Part shown: positions 49,508 through 61,764 of the stretch, one piece after another
Layout: every line of letters starts with the position of its first letter
How positions within the stretch are numbered: the first letter of the stretch is position 1
Assembly: GCF_018139145.2 (NCBI RefSeq)
Contig: NC_059483.1
Coordinates: 993,001 to 1,057,000, forward strand
Direction of reading: 5' to 3'
Length of the DNA stretch: 64,000 nt
Origin: Gymnogyps californianus
Lineage: Eukaryota > Chordata > Aves > Accipitriformes > Cathartidae
Translations under genes and position numbers: made by a program
The notes under the pieces: generated by a model
Database searches by the model: none
What the model was told of the DNA's origin: nothing
What the model saw: the letters and a program-made list of their open reading frames with translations, nothing else

Positions 49508-51492
49508 GCTTCTGTCAAATCAGTTGTTTATAGGCACTTTCATTTGCAGTAGTTTTGGGATAACCGACCTCTGTTCTCCCACCGTGTGTCCCTTCGGTAA
49601 AGGCTGCCTTACAGCCGCTCTGAAGTCTCTCCCCGCAGCGCTGGGGATGCCCTCGATGCCAGCTGGCTGTGCTGGGAGGGGGACACAGCAGCCGGTTGTG
49701 GCTTACCCCCAGTGAGCCCCTGCGTTGGGGCCGCACGCTGCAGCGTTTGGAGGCAAAGCCTCTCGAGGGGGCGAGGGCATATTAACCCCCGCTTATGTTA
49801 AGTGTTCATGAGACGCATCTCTCTGGGCTGCCCTTGAGCCCCGTTTCTCTGTCTTCTGTTTCACGTGTGAGATGGCAAGGACGTGGGGTACCTCCAGCTG
49901 GGAAGTGCTTTGGGTTTCGTTGTTGAGATGAAACGTTGCCTCTGGCAAAGGCTGGCGGTGACCCCCGCGTCGCTTTGCAGGAGAGGAGCAGGCGGGGATG
50001 CTCCCCTCCGCCGGGAGAGGAGCAGGCGGGAGCACCCCAATGAGCCTTGCTGATGGCCCACGGGCAGCACCCAAGTCCGGTGGTGCTGTGGGTGCGTGCT
50101 TTCCCCTTCCTTCACGCGGGCAGTGAGCGGGCAGCGCAGGCAGCCTGCCTGCACACCGTTTGTGCTGATACCACACAGCAGAAGTGAGAAGGGGTAGAGA
50201 GGGAAGGATGTATGGCTCGTTAAGGAGGAGGGATCAGTGCCTGGGGGTGTCTGCACAACTGCTGAGCGTGGATGCAGCCGCTTCAGAGCTAATGTGCTCG
50301 GCGGCCATGGCGGGGGGAGGTATTTTAGCTGCAAAAGGCTGCTGCCTTCTAAAAACATCAGTGCCTGTGCAGTGTCGTCTTTATTAAACCCACGTGGCTT
50401 GGTGCCTGGAGCTTTCAGCGCTGCAATGGTTTTGTTCCAGCCCTTTGAGTTGATATAATACAGTGCAAAAATGAGATTGTGTTCTTTTATTTGGCTGAGG
50501 CGTCGCAGGTCTCTCAGGCGTATTCATTTTTCCCCAGAACTTGCGATGGCGAGGGCCTGCCTGAGCGTTACTGCAGGTCAAAGGCTGCCAGACTCCTCTA
50601 ACTCCTTCTGCTGCCTGTGGTATTTTTTCAGTATTTTTTCTGGAGTCAGAGTGGTAGCTCAGTCTGGAAACTGTTTTTCTTGGGATTTCTGCTCTAGTGA
50701 AAGCAGATGTGGTGATGCCCTGGGGTGTGACACATCCATGGCTAAAAATGCGATGACTGCAGCTTGTCAGAGACCCCCAATCCCTCCTGTAGGGAGAGAA
50801 AGGGCAGAACTAGGGGTGGGAAAGTAACCGTGCAAACCCATGGGGTATCGCAGAAGTAAAGGAGGCATCTATGGAGAAGGGACAAACTCTGTCAAGGCTT
50901 ATAAGCGTGGGGTTGTGGGTTTAAATCTGGGCAGGTTGCTTCTGGAGAGGAGCGCCCATCAGCGCTGCGTTCCTCTGGGTGAAAGGACACTGGAAAACCC
51001 TTCAGCAGCACCAGCTCGGGGTTAGCAGCGCAGCAGCAGACACTGCTGCAGCATTAGAAGAGCCCAAACCCAGCATGGGCTGGCGTTGCAAGTAAAAAAA
51101 TCCTCCATGCTCCAAAGCTTTGGGCAGCAGCTTTAAGGCCAGACCTGCTCTGTCACGGCTGAATTCCCCTCTAACAAAGTTTTGTAGCACCGCTGCTGCG
51201 ATGGCTGAGCACTTCCAGATAGATTGTGAAGGGTGTTTTTGCAAAATAAGCTGTTTTCCCCTTACTCTGAGTTAAAGGCACATGTTGCTGGTGTGAGCGG
51301 AGGCGGTGTGCGTGAGTAACCGCCGTCTGATGGAAGAGCAATGCTTGCTTGGCCGGGAACCCGCGCCGAATTTAGGAGGCACAGCTGCTCCTGGCAGTGC
51401 TGTCCCTTGACAGCCGGAGGAGCGCGACGCAAGGTATTTGCTCTGCTGCATTTTCCTCGACCCGTCCTGCGTGGAAGGCTTGACACTGGGAA

Positions 51493-51506
51493 GGGGGGGG
51501 GGGGGG
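51493..51506. repeat. Run of 14 G
   Basis: Uninterrupted homopolymer preceded by GGGAA and followed by TGTTTGG. It is prone to length error in sequencing and assembly. Confidence 0.9.
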
Positions 51507-51983
51507 TGTTTGGTGACCTGCCCTCCCTGTGGTCCAGGGGGGCTCGGCTGGCTGCCCTGAGCCCCAGGGCTGTGCAGGGGGATGGCAGCGTGGTCGTGGG
51601 GTGCAGCATGCGTTCGCCCCTGCTTCGCTGGGCCCTGCCCCACCTCTTGTATGGGATTTCTAACAGCGTGAGTCACTTGCTGTCTTTAGGCTTGGGCTGG
51701 GTTGGTCCTTGCTGTCTGCACCCGGGCACACGGCTTTGGTGTCCCAGGCGTGGGAGTAGGAAAATGTGAGCCCACGTAGTGGTTAACGTGCAGTTAGTAA
51801 GTGTCTCAAGTAGCAATGAGAGAGAGGAAGAATATTCTGTTGCACCGTAGATGCTATAAATAAATCTATTTCCTAGTACTTTAAGACTGTGAATGGGACA
51901 CCATGTAAAAGCTTCTGGTGTGCAGATGCTACAGTTTACTAACAGTAATATTAGTTTGTTAGTAACTAATGACAACCAGAAGT

Positions 51984-52304
51984 TTAATGGCTAAGTATAG
52001 ATGATAAAACAAGAGCAGTTTTAGCAAATATTAATGCCCCCCTGGGGATGGATATAGATGAGATATGCATTGAAAGAATTTGCTGGCCATGGCTTGTCTT
52101 GTGGAGACCCTCTCCCAACCTGGCCATGCAAGAGACTCCGATAGCCTTTAATTTCTTGGCAGTGTCCTTCGCTAGTACCAACTCACACTTCAGCTGCACA
52201 GCAATAAAGTCATCATGCTTTTCAGTGTGAAGTCCAGCTTTCTTACAGCAAATGCATTCCTTCTTCCAAATCAGGGGCTTCTCATTGCGGAGGTTTTCTT
52301 GCAC
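51984..52304 (-). other. Unidentified open frame, possibly an exon or decayed gene
   Basis: The frame from 52304 to 51984 (- strand) reads about 106 codons, and it stays open upstream to about 52400. Its middle (about 52290-52110) differs from neighbouring shadow frames. It is rich in Lys, Glu, Asp and Cys, including ECICCKKAG and CELVLAKDTAKKLKAIG, and poor in the Pro/Arg/Ser typical of CpG-rich noise. I do not recognise a family. There is no ATG at the left edge of the interesting part (the nominal start is GTG), so if real it would be an internal exon or a relic. No clear splice sites frame it. Confidence 0.2.
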
Positions 52305-55300
52305 CAGCCTGCCCAGGCTCCAGGCAAGTCCTGAGCTCCAGCGGGTCCTCTCGTCCCCCGAGTGCAGCCGCCTGCAGCCAGCCCTTGCCTGTACGGCTGT
52401 TCAGCTCTGAGCGTGGAGAAAGGGGATTCAAGCTCATGCAAAAGGCTGGGCAGATCGAGTGTTCCTGCAGGCATGGAGCACGCTTGGGTGTTTTAAAACC
52501 CAGCTACCCACCCCGGTGCAGGAACCTGGGGTGTGCCCATTACCAGAGGATGGCTCCTACCCTGTAAATACGATATTGGTGGTGGCCACTGCACTGAGAA
52601 GCCTCTTCTGTTCAGCTCTTTGCTGCTGTCATGCTTTCTTTCCCATTCTACGAGCAGCTCCTCTTGAAGCTTTGTGCTGCAGCACTGACAGAGGAGGAGG
52701 TGCGACTCGGCTGCTGCTGGGGTCACCATTTCGGTCTGGAGCTTACCAGAGAAGCAGGACTTGGGCATGCGGCTTGGTCCTCCTCATCCTGAAACCTTCC
52801 CAAACTCTCAGGCATCGCTTAGGACATGAAGGAGACTCCACTGCTTCTCTTTAGCTTCTAGTGTTTTTCCTACGCTCCTGGTATGTCAACTCTTTGAAGG
52901 CTTTTTTTCTCCTAGGAAAATGGAAAGAGTTACATACACAGCAGAGGCAGGAGAGGCGGCCCAGCCGGAGCAGGGCAGGGCTCGACAGTGGGAGTGCAGG
53001 ACATGCCTGCTCAGTGCTGCTCGGGTCACTTCTTGTTCTCTGCTGGACAGACCTTGTCCAAAACGGATGCCATGAAATGCTTGCTTTGCCCCTGACGCTT
53101 GGAGCGGGGTGCTGCTGCCTTCCCCGCTCCTCTGCATATCCCGGGGGTGAGAGCCGGGGCTCTGTGGGCACCCGCGGGAGTTGAAGCCCAGCTGCACTGA
53201 AATTCAAACCGTTCATTTTGAGAACGTTTGTTAGGAAACCTTGTGACAAGTTTGCCTCTGCAGAAACAAATAGTTGTCGTTGCCCCCCCCCACCCCCGAC
53301 CAGCCTTATATGTGATCTCAAGGGGAGTATTGCTTTTGGTGAATAGATTGTCAAAACCTGGGCTGGCTGTGGGCTAGAAGGACTGATGCTATGAACTTGG
53401 AAGCCTTCTAGAGGTCAGATAAATAACCTGCTGCTTGGTCCCAGCAGGTAAAATATATTTTTCTCAAGCAGAGAAGAATAAAGCAGAAATAAAGCTCGCA
53501 GAAATCAAAGCTCCTATGAAAATAAATAGACCAGAATTGCAGTGAAGGAATAGTAAAGAAGAAGAAATTGGAAGCTTTTACTATTGAGTCCTCTGAGAGC
53601 ATGCGGTATGCTGTGGGAGAGAGGAGAGCCAGGTACAAAGTGATGCTGGTAAATTAAGTCTTAGGTCAAAGCAGGAGGAATGACGCGGTGCATAAGTCCT
53701 GACCTCCGGGGCTTTTAATCCCTCAGCTCAATTTAGCATGCGTAACAAGGAAAGCAAATGAATGAGTATTTCAAGTGAGTGGAAGGTGCTGCCAGATGGG
53801 AGTGAGGGTAAGGGATCAGCTGTGCCTTCAGTGCTTGGAGCAGAGCTCGCCTTTCATCTTTTTTTAAAAAGCAAAACAAAACTACCTTTCATGTCTCCTT
53901 CCCACGAGCACTTTTTAGCTGTTCTGACTCTCTGTTACAGGTTAAAGCTCAGTTTTAAGGATCCATTCCCCAGTGCTACTTCTCCCTGAAAATGGGATCC
54001 TGCAAGCGGCAGCGTTGTGGGATCCTGCCTTTGGTTTCTCTTGCGTATTGCCACCGCGATGCTGTAAGGCAGAAGCTGGAGGCTGGGTCTCCTCTGGTGG
54101 CAGGAGAACGTGTGTGCAGGCTTGCTAGCGCTGGGGATGAGTTTCTCTTGGTTTGGGTACAAACCTGCAAATGTGGCCAATGGATCTGCAAACACCTGAC
54201 CCTCTTCTTGTTTTCCTTTGCTGGCTTGAAAGAGCACCGGGAAGAACCATAGGCAATGACTTTGTGCGATGTGAAGTTTGCACTATGCAGCACCTTGAGT
54301 TTCCTGTACAGAAATAATTTATTATTAAAGTAAACAAGTTGGATTGAAATGCGCAGGAGGAGCAAAAGCCCCAGGTGAGAAAACTGTTTAATTCACACTT
54401 TTGCTGGTCAGCTTGAGAACACTTGAGTGAATTATGTGTGCTTCCAAGTGAATGGGATGGGTCTTCTCCATCTGCCTTGAATTCCCTCTCTCTGTTCCCC
54501 TCTCTCACAGGGACTGCAAGCCAGAGCTCTCCTTGATTGCAAATGGCATCTTGCCCTTTTCCTGCCTGGATCTCCTCTCTGTTAGCGTGAAAGAGGAATC
54601 CAGTCTTGCTGGAGCTATTCGTGTGAGAGCCCTTGGATGAAAAGCCTGGCGTCTGTAGGACTAGTCCGGAGACCAGTGCCCTGCCTCCCTGCAAGTGGCA
54701 CAGGGTCTCTTGTGTTTGGGCTAGTCCTCAAGTGCTAACGAGCACAGAAGTTACAGGGGGTAGGGATTCAATGGCATTACCATTTCAGAGGCAGCTGAAA
54801 TAGGTGGCTGGCAAATAAAAGTTTGAGTAGAAGCTCTGTCATGTTTAATATCAATTAAAATTAAATTTCACTGAGGAAGTACAGAAAAACATTCATTTAT
54901 CATTCAGGTCTTCTTAGTTTGTTTCAGTTCAAAGTGTTTTGCCCTTTAAAAGAGAAAAAGTCTATGAATATCAAATTCATGCCCCTATGGATACACAACC
55001 ACCTAATCTTTTTGTGTTCTTGTCTCCGTGGTAAATGCTGGGATAGGAGCTGGAGACCTCCTTCCCAGCAGGATGCAGTGGGCTGTGGATGCTCTGCCGG
55101 GGCGGAGGGCGAGTGCTTAGGGCAGGCAGGTGCTGCTGCTTCTGCAGACGTCAGCAGGAGGGGGCAAGTTTGGGCTCACACAGAGCAGAAGCTGGGCTGT
55201 CCGGGTGGAAATCCTTTATTTGTAGTGGAGCCCCTTGAAGTAGAGCAGGGAGGGAGAGCTCAGCTGTGACACAAAACATGTAAAGCTGCATTTCATCCTA

Positions 55301-58300
55301 TGGTCTACAATCAACAGTTCTTCCCTTTTGTCTTTAATTTATGTGCTGCTTTTTGCTTTGGGCATATTTGTCCTGACTCTCCGGGATGCCCAGATGCTGA
55401 GGGTGCATCGGCTGCGGTCAGAGCCGTTGGGTCTGGGCTGTCGGTGGTGCGATGCGATGCGGCAGTCCCCGCCGGCTGGGGGGGACGGGGCTGCCCTCCG
55501 GCAGGGACATAGCAGGTCAGTGGGAGACCTGAGGAGATGGTATCACATTAAGACACCCCAGGTGCTGAGGAGTGTCTGCTTTTAATGCTGTGTTTAGTGA
55601 TACCAGTGCACTGGGTATCACATGAAACATCTACAACTGCATGTGTTGTTATGCAGCTCGTCAGGCACTAATTGAGCCTGTAAGTAACTGCTAGCTATTT
55701 CCTAATTCCCTCTTAATCACATTCTTACGGCTGTGGGCAAAGCTACATGTAAAATGTTGCTGATGGATTGGCGGTCGCCGCGGCCGAGCAGGGCTGGGGG
55801 GTGTCTGGCCAGCCCCCACCGAGCCGGGCTCTTTGCAGTGCTGCTGCTGGACGGTGCCAAGCCTGCTCCAAGAAAAAACAGCTTTGAGTAACTCATGGGA
55901 TGTTGTTCCTCCTCCGCTGAAGGCACAGGAGGACAGTTTTGCAGCGGCCCCCTTTCAGCTTGTGTTTATATCTCCTCTTAATCTCAGCTCTTTTCTCTCA
56001 CACCAGCACTCTAAATTCCTTTAGATTTTCATTTTAAAATAGCCTCGCTTGGCTTTTCCTTATCAAGCGAGAGTCTTTTCTTGATTTATCGCTTGTGACA
56101 TAACCAATTGGGTAGTCTGATAATCAGATTTAACTAGTTGGTGTGCTGCTGATTAGAACAAGGGTCCAAATGTGCCTTTGGCTATTATTTATCCTGGTGT
56201 TATTGGTTTTTTCTTTAATCAAAAAACCATGCAGCAGTAGAATAATGTTTTCACTTTCAGCAAAGAGAAACACTGCTCCAAGCTGCAAGATCAGGAGCCA
56301 GGTAATGAGGGGAGGCACTGCCAGCGTACAGAAGATTGCAGTCATGGCTCAAAGGAGTGTTTTGCATCAAGCTACAGCGAGTGCAATGGGAAACCAGGCA
56401 GTTAAAACTGTCTTGCTGGCAAGAAAATGACCCCAAATAGGGGCTTTGCAACACAGCTTTAGGATAAGAAGAAAGTGAGGGTGTTTGTGGATGCCCTAGG
56501 AGGGGTGAGGCATGCCTTGGGGGGGGGGGAGGCAGACCCCCAGGCGCTGCTGTGCTGCCCCTTGGGCCCCCACTTGCGCTGAGCTGGTTTAACAACGCTG
56601 CAGCTGTGTCCTGCAAGCGCCTGGTCCTGGCCTTGGGCTGCGGGGGGGCCCTGGGCGAGCTCACGGAGAGTGGGGCTAGCTGCTATCCCAGCCTGGGCTC
56701 AGAGCTCGGATGGGCTCAGCCCGAGCTCCCAAGCCCCCTTCTCGGGAACAAACATCCCTGCGGCAATGCTAAGCACAGGGATTTGCAGTTTGCAAATCCG
56801 CTGGGACGCGGGTGGGTTTGGGAGCCAGCCCGGGCAAGCTGGACACGGCTCTCCTGCGGGAGCTGCTCTCCCCGGGCAGAGCAGGAGCACAGCGAGCCCC
56901 AGGAGGCACAGGGATGGCAGGGTGGGTTTTACCCCAGTTACGTTGTTCTGCTCTCCTGAGCTCAGCCTGTCCTGGGAGGGGGCAGGGGCCAGCACCCCTC
57001 TCCACCGGCACCTTTCTTTCTGCTGCCCAGCAATCCCACAGGGAGCCAAGTCGGGGGGACGTGGCCGCTGCTGCTCCCAGGTGGCTGCGGTAGCAGAGGT
57101 GAGCCTGGGAGCAGGTGACGGCGTGTGATGCCCTACTACTTTATCGCTATATTTTTAGAAATGGCTAATTTTGCTGTCTGGATTCCCTGTATTGTTTAGC
57201 TTTGCTGCACAGCACCTATTGCCAAAATTATGCAGACCTCAACCAGAGCTGCAGTTGTAAAAATAAACAAATCCTTCCACGACAGCCCAGGGCAGCCGTT
57301 GCGGCAGGAGCTGGCCGACCGCTGGTGTAAAGCGGCACTCGGGGATGGCAAGGACATGTCAAATTCAGGTTTCCAGCCCCATCAGTTGAAGTGGGAAGAA
57401 GTTCAGCTGGTGTGTACGTAGGAGAGTTGGGGTCAACACCGCTTGGCTTGTCAACCTTGATGTGACAGTGGAGGCTGGCTGTGGTGGCTGGCTCCTGTCC
57501 TGGGTGGCCCCGGGGTCCTTTCTCGTTCTGCAGCCCTGAGCTGCTGCAGTGCGGAGGAGCCCCTGTTGTGCTGTAAGGACAGACCGTAAATACCGTAAAT
57601 ACACTTTTGGTTCTGCTCCTTCATGAGCATGTGCCACGCTGCAGCAGAAGGACTGCACTGACTGTCCTGGGCTCGGTGGAAGAGGCTGGGAGAACAGAAC
57701 TGGAGCACGGTCTCCTCATAGCCTGCCCCTGGGTGCAGCAAACCTGTTGCTGTTAAAAGGAAGGTCTTACTGATGGTTTCAGGACTCCACTTTCATCCTC
57801 CAGACTGGCATTTTTTGACAACGTAGAACAGATTTGAGAGGAAGGAGAGCAAGCGTTTTACCCTCTTTGAGGTCCAAGGGAGATCAGGGGAAAATTCACC
57901 CTGGTGCAATGACATGAGCAGGGTGCGTGGGATGGGATTGCTAGCTGCCTGACCTGCTCATCTAGGGGGGTTGCTCTAGCATCTGGAAAGCCCTTTGCTT
58001 CCCCACAAGGAATGGCTGATGTTTTTTCCCCTTTCCTGCCCGGGAGGATTTGCAGTGCGCTCTCGTTGTATGCTCCAGTGCAGCAGAGAGGTAACATGGT
58101 TTAAAGACCGGGGCTCAGAAGCCCAGTCCTTCTTTGAAAGGAACTAGGCTAAGTTGGGCTTTGTCTGAATAAAACACTACGTGAAGTGTTTGTACAAGGC
58201 AGCCAAAGCTGAAGTGCAGAAAGCAATGCCTGTTACCACTCATGAATAAGAAAAGATGCTGCTCTTTGGATGATGTCATGGCAAAGACGTGCAGAGGGAT

Positions 58301-60359
58301 TTTTGCAGTGTTGATCGATATTGCTTGGCTGTGGCACGTCCAGGAGGCTCCTAATGCCTGCAAATAAAATCCTTTCAAGCCCTGGAAGGGGGGGTTAGTC
58401 TCTTAATAACCCAGTGCAGAATATAGATGCCTATTTCTAGCACTGGGAGCTTTGCATGTGAAAGGTTTCAGCTGCTCTTCCCTGTCCTGTTCTTGTTCTG
58501 ACCTGTTGTGGTACTCCTCTGTCTGGCAGTGGCTGTCTAAAAGCTAAATACTGGGGGGACTCAGGCTCCAATGTAACTGCTGACCATTTCCCCCCCCAAA
58601 ATAGCAATTTTAGAACTAAGGTTGATGGCCAAGCGGTGTTCGTGTGGCACTGGTGGGCTGGCTGGCAGGGCTTGGGGGGTTCCTGCAGGTAGTGTAAGCC
58701 CTAAAGTGGCAGAGGGGTTACTTTAAGCCAGAAGAAAAGATGACAAGCTTGTGAGCACCTAATATCCCAGCTTAGTGTGCTGACAGCTGCTAAAAAACAC
58801 CGCTAAACAGACTAGCAAATATAGTAACATGAAAAGAGTTTCCCATCTCCCTCTCCTCCGGGTGAACGTTTCATCTATAGCATTGCACGTGGCAATGTGC
58901 AACTGGAAAAATACTGTCTGCTCAGACAAAGTACATATAAAAACCATGGCCCAGTTCTGTGAAGCCAGAGTGATGTCTCAACCCTTAAAGTCTTTATTAA
59001 ACATGAAAAAGACTTTCTGTTCTGTGAAAGATCAGACTGCCAGGAACGGATTGCTGTTTGATTCTGTTCTGGTCCAAGTCACTTTGCTGTTCCCTCCTGG
59101 ACTTTAGCAGGGTAATACATATGTTGGGTTTTCTTCAGTATAGATGCCTCGCATGGACATCTCGAGCCGGCGCGCTGCTCTCCAGGGGCCCTGATCACGG
59201 GCTGCAGCCACCGGGACAAATATTGCCACGAAAAGCAGCGCGGGGCTTCACCAGCACTGAGCCCGTCCGGCTGCTGCATGCCCGTTATTGACTGCTGCAG
59301 GCTCCGGCTCCGGATCTAGCGGAGTCGTTCCTGTGTGGTTTAATTTGCTGTTGCCACTCGTATTTTAAACCTGAGCATCTCCTGCTGTGCTGCGAAGGTA
59401 AGGACTCTGTGGCAAGAGACCCAGGCATAGGCCTTATCCTGCCAAGAGACAGAGTTTTCAGAGCTTCAATATAGTTAATGATTTTTCGGTCTGATTTACA
59501 GCTTGGGAAGATGGGTTTCAGAGCGGAAATTAAAACTTGGTGGTTATTGCTAGAACTTCATGTCAGTTTTGTTCTAATTTTTTGCCTTTGATAAATGACA
59601 GCATTACAGGTATTTTCTTCTGAATTTGCCATTTCATCCATCAGTGTAAACGTGGTGTATGTCCTTGCAGCCTGCCCACGGTCTTGCAACTGAAACAATA
59701 ACGGCTAATTTGCCCCAAATCCTCCCTACGCTGAGCAGGGTTGGTGCAGCTGAGCAGAGCAGAGGCAGGTACATGGGGGGAGCAGGCGGGGAGCCCCTGT
59801 GCGCAGCAGGAGGGCAGAGGTGCTTTTGGCAGAGGCGGTTGCTGCTCTGGGGGTGTTGGGGCCTCTGGCTCTCGCCGTGGGAGCAGCAGGTCCGTGTTTG
59901 CAGCTGCCCTTGGCCGATGGCTGTTCCCTGTGCCTTGGCAATGGTCTAGCATGGGAGCCGTGCAGGGCAGGTGCTCTGAGAGGCTTTTGTGCCAAAAAGA
60001 ATGATAATGGGGGAGTTAACCCTTGCCAGTATTCCTGTGGCAGTGCATCTGGAGGCTGAGAAGATGGCTGTGTGGGTGCAGGTGGAGCAGGGGACGGGTT
60101 GGGACCCAGCCGGGCTGGGCAGGGCTCTCACTGTGGCCCCAGGGCTGGAGATGCACCACGGCTCTGCGGGAGCTGGGCTTCGCGGGGTGTTGCTGGGGTT
60201 GTAAGGCAAGTGGGCAAAGCCTCCGTGGGCGAGCACCTCGTGGTGGGTTGTTTTCCGATGGGGAAAGCACGGGTGTTTCTGGTGCTACCCCCCTCCAGCT
60301 TTGAAGACCATCTAAAACCCGCTGGCACTTTTATCTTTCCCCTTGGCTGTCGCTGGCAG

Positions 60360-60445
60360 TGGGACGCTGCTTCAGAAGACGCAGCCAGAGATGCGTTCGC
60401 GCAGCATGGAAAATGGGACTCGGGCTCCAGAGCGTGTCCCTGCAG
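60360..60445 (+). other. Exon-like segment, possible SSUH2 exon
   Basis: A strong pyrimidine tract and GGCAG (ending 60359) precede an 86-nt stretch open in one frame. It is followed by the good donor CTGCAG|GTAATT (60446). The frame reads WDAASEDAARDAF…GKWDSGSRAC. I recall SSUH2 proteins beginning their domain with an acidic-Ala-Arg-acidic-Ala-Leu stretch, then Ser-Lys-(Trp/Cys) and a Ser-rich turn, which this partly follows. Strand and position suit SSUH2, the neighbour of CAV3. No adjoining SSUH2 exon was found (in particular none with the CxxCxGxG repeats), so chance similarity is a serious alternative. Confidence 0.25.
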
Positions 60446-61682
60446 GTAATTCCCGGGGCTGCCCCTGAAGTGTGACCACCGGTTCTGGCTGATGCGAGTC
60501 GTGGACTCCTCGGCTGGTCTGAGCACAGGGCGCTGCTCCTGGGCTGCCCATTCCGGGGCTATGATTGGCTTTAATTTTGCAGCATTGCCTGGAGAGCTGC
60601 ACTGAGCCCAGGCTGCTGAGCAGAATATGGTCCCTAACAGGGCCAAGCTGGATTCTGCTCCGGGGAAGTCCCAGGTACCTTCCTCCTATCCAGCCCCCGT
60701 CAATACAAGGTCTGTTTCCACTACCAGATACCGAATAACACTGAGAGGAAGCTTTACCTCCATTTTTTTTTTTTTTTCTGCAAGACTTTAGTTATTGAAA
60801 GCAAAATAAACCACGTGTCTTGGACAAATATTATGACATTTCATTATTCACACTAAGCGTGGTAAGTGAGCTGTTTTAGGAACCGTGGTACATGATTTAT
60901 TTAGCTTGGATGTGGATATAAATCCAATCTTTGGAGGAAGCATTGTAACTCTGTAGGAATGCGGATGCTCTCACGTCTACTGGAGCATAGCCAGTACCTA
61001 GTACCTAATTTGTATTGTTTTAATGTAAACAGGGCACCCAAGACCATTTGTAACATGTTATAGGAACCAGGTGATTTCACCAGTGTCTAAGGAGAGGTGA
61101 AAAGTGGAAGGTGCCTATCGGAGATCTTTAAACGGAGAAGGGAAATTCCATGCAAGGTAAACATTTCTTCAGTGCGTAAAATTAGTGATTACTATGCTCA
61201 GGATAAAAGGGGGAAATAGAAGAAATACTTTGTTCCATTGCCTTTATCTTACGGACAGCTTTTTGGGATTTCAGCTTGGACTGTCCAAATCCCTAGAACA
61301 AAACCTGCAGAGGTGTGTGTGTGTGTCTCGGAGCTGGAGGGAAGGCTGCAGCTGGAGTCTCGCCCCTCCCGGTATGCTGACAGTGCAGATCAGGGCACTT
61401 CCCCTTGTCCCACTGGTTTTACGTAAGATGCTCGGGTGGGCACGGCTCTCCAGGGAGCCCCCTCCTGCACAGCCTCCTGCCTCGGTGGGATGGAGCACAG
61501 GGTGTTTGGTGTACCCAGGCCTGACACAGCTGCTTATTCTATGGCTTATTTTTGTGTCGAAGTTTTAATTTTGCTTCAGAACCTGGGGTGCTTTCCTCGG
61601 TCCCCGGGATGGATAGCTGCCCTATGCAGCAAGCTGTGCTCTATTAAAAGAAACAATTTAGCTGCAAACTGAGGTGTCGTTG
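60446..61682. other. Intergenic or intronic, nothing recognised
   Basis: It holds a run of 15 T (60763-60777) and an AT-rich patch (60780-61060). No gene or transposon is recognised up to the tRNA gene. Confidence 0.5.
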
Positions 61683-61756
61683 GGCCGGTTAGCTCAGTTG
61701 GTTAGAGCGTGGTGCTAATAACGCCAAGGTCGCGGGTTCGATCCCCGTACGGGCCA
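61683..61756 (+). tRNA. tRNA-Ile (anticodon AAU)
   Basis: This 74-nt sequence folds as a complete tRNA. The acceptor stem GGCCGGT pairs with ACGGGCC apart from one G-G opposition at its fifth pair. The D arm is AGCTCAGTTGGTTAGAGC. The anticodon stem TGGTG/CGCCA carries loop CTAATAA with anticodon AAT (61717-61719), and the T arm has GTTCGATCC. The discriminator base is A. The internal Pol III promoter is intact: A box TAGCTCAGTTGG (61690-61701) and B box GGTTCGATCC (61735-61744). A TTTT terminator starts five bases past the 3' end (61761-61764). The body appears identical to the cytosolic vertebrate tRNA-Ile(AAU) as I remember it, including the G-G opposition. No intron is present. AAU is read as IAU after deamination in the cell. 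Confidence 0.95.
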
Positions 61757-61760
61757 CTGC

Positions 61761-61764
61761 TTTT
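61761..61764 (+). terminator. Pol III terminator TTTT after tRNA-Ile
   Basis: Four T residues five bases past the tRNA end form the minimal Pol III stop. The CR1-homologous sequence begins immediately after. Confidence 0.75.

Larger units (their letters stand above)
48850..60359. other. Intergenic region right of CAV3, no gene recognised
   Basis: No protein family can be assigned. The region holds an A/C-rich simple tract (49454-49507), a partial duplication of GGAGAGGAGCAGGCGGG at 49980 and 50014, a run of 14 G (51493-51506), and AT-rich blocks (51780-52030, 53440-53560, 54840-54980). An unassigned - strand open frame at 51984-52304 is listed separately. Several places pair an acceptor-like and a donor-like site (for example 59298-59396, open in one frame), but no chain of exons emerges. 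SSUH2 is expected on + somewhere to the right of CAV3. Confidence 0.45.

Noticed and set aside
60763..60777. Run of 15 T as the poly(A) tail of a - strand retrogene
   Set aside because: The sequence to its right shows no open frame or known mRNA and no target-site duplication was seen. It may simply be a T-run.
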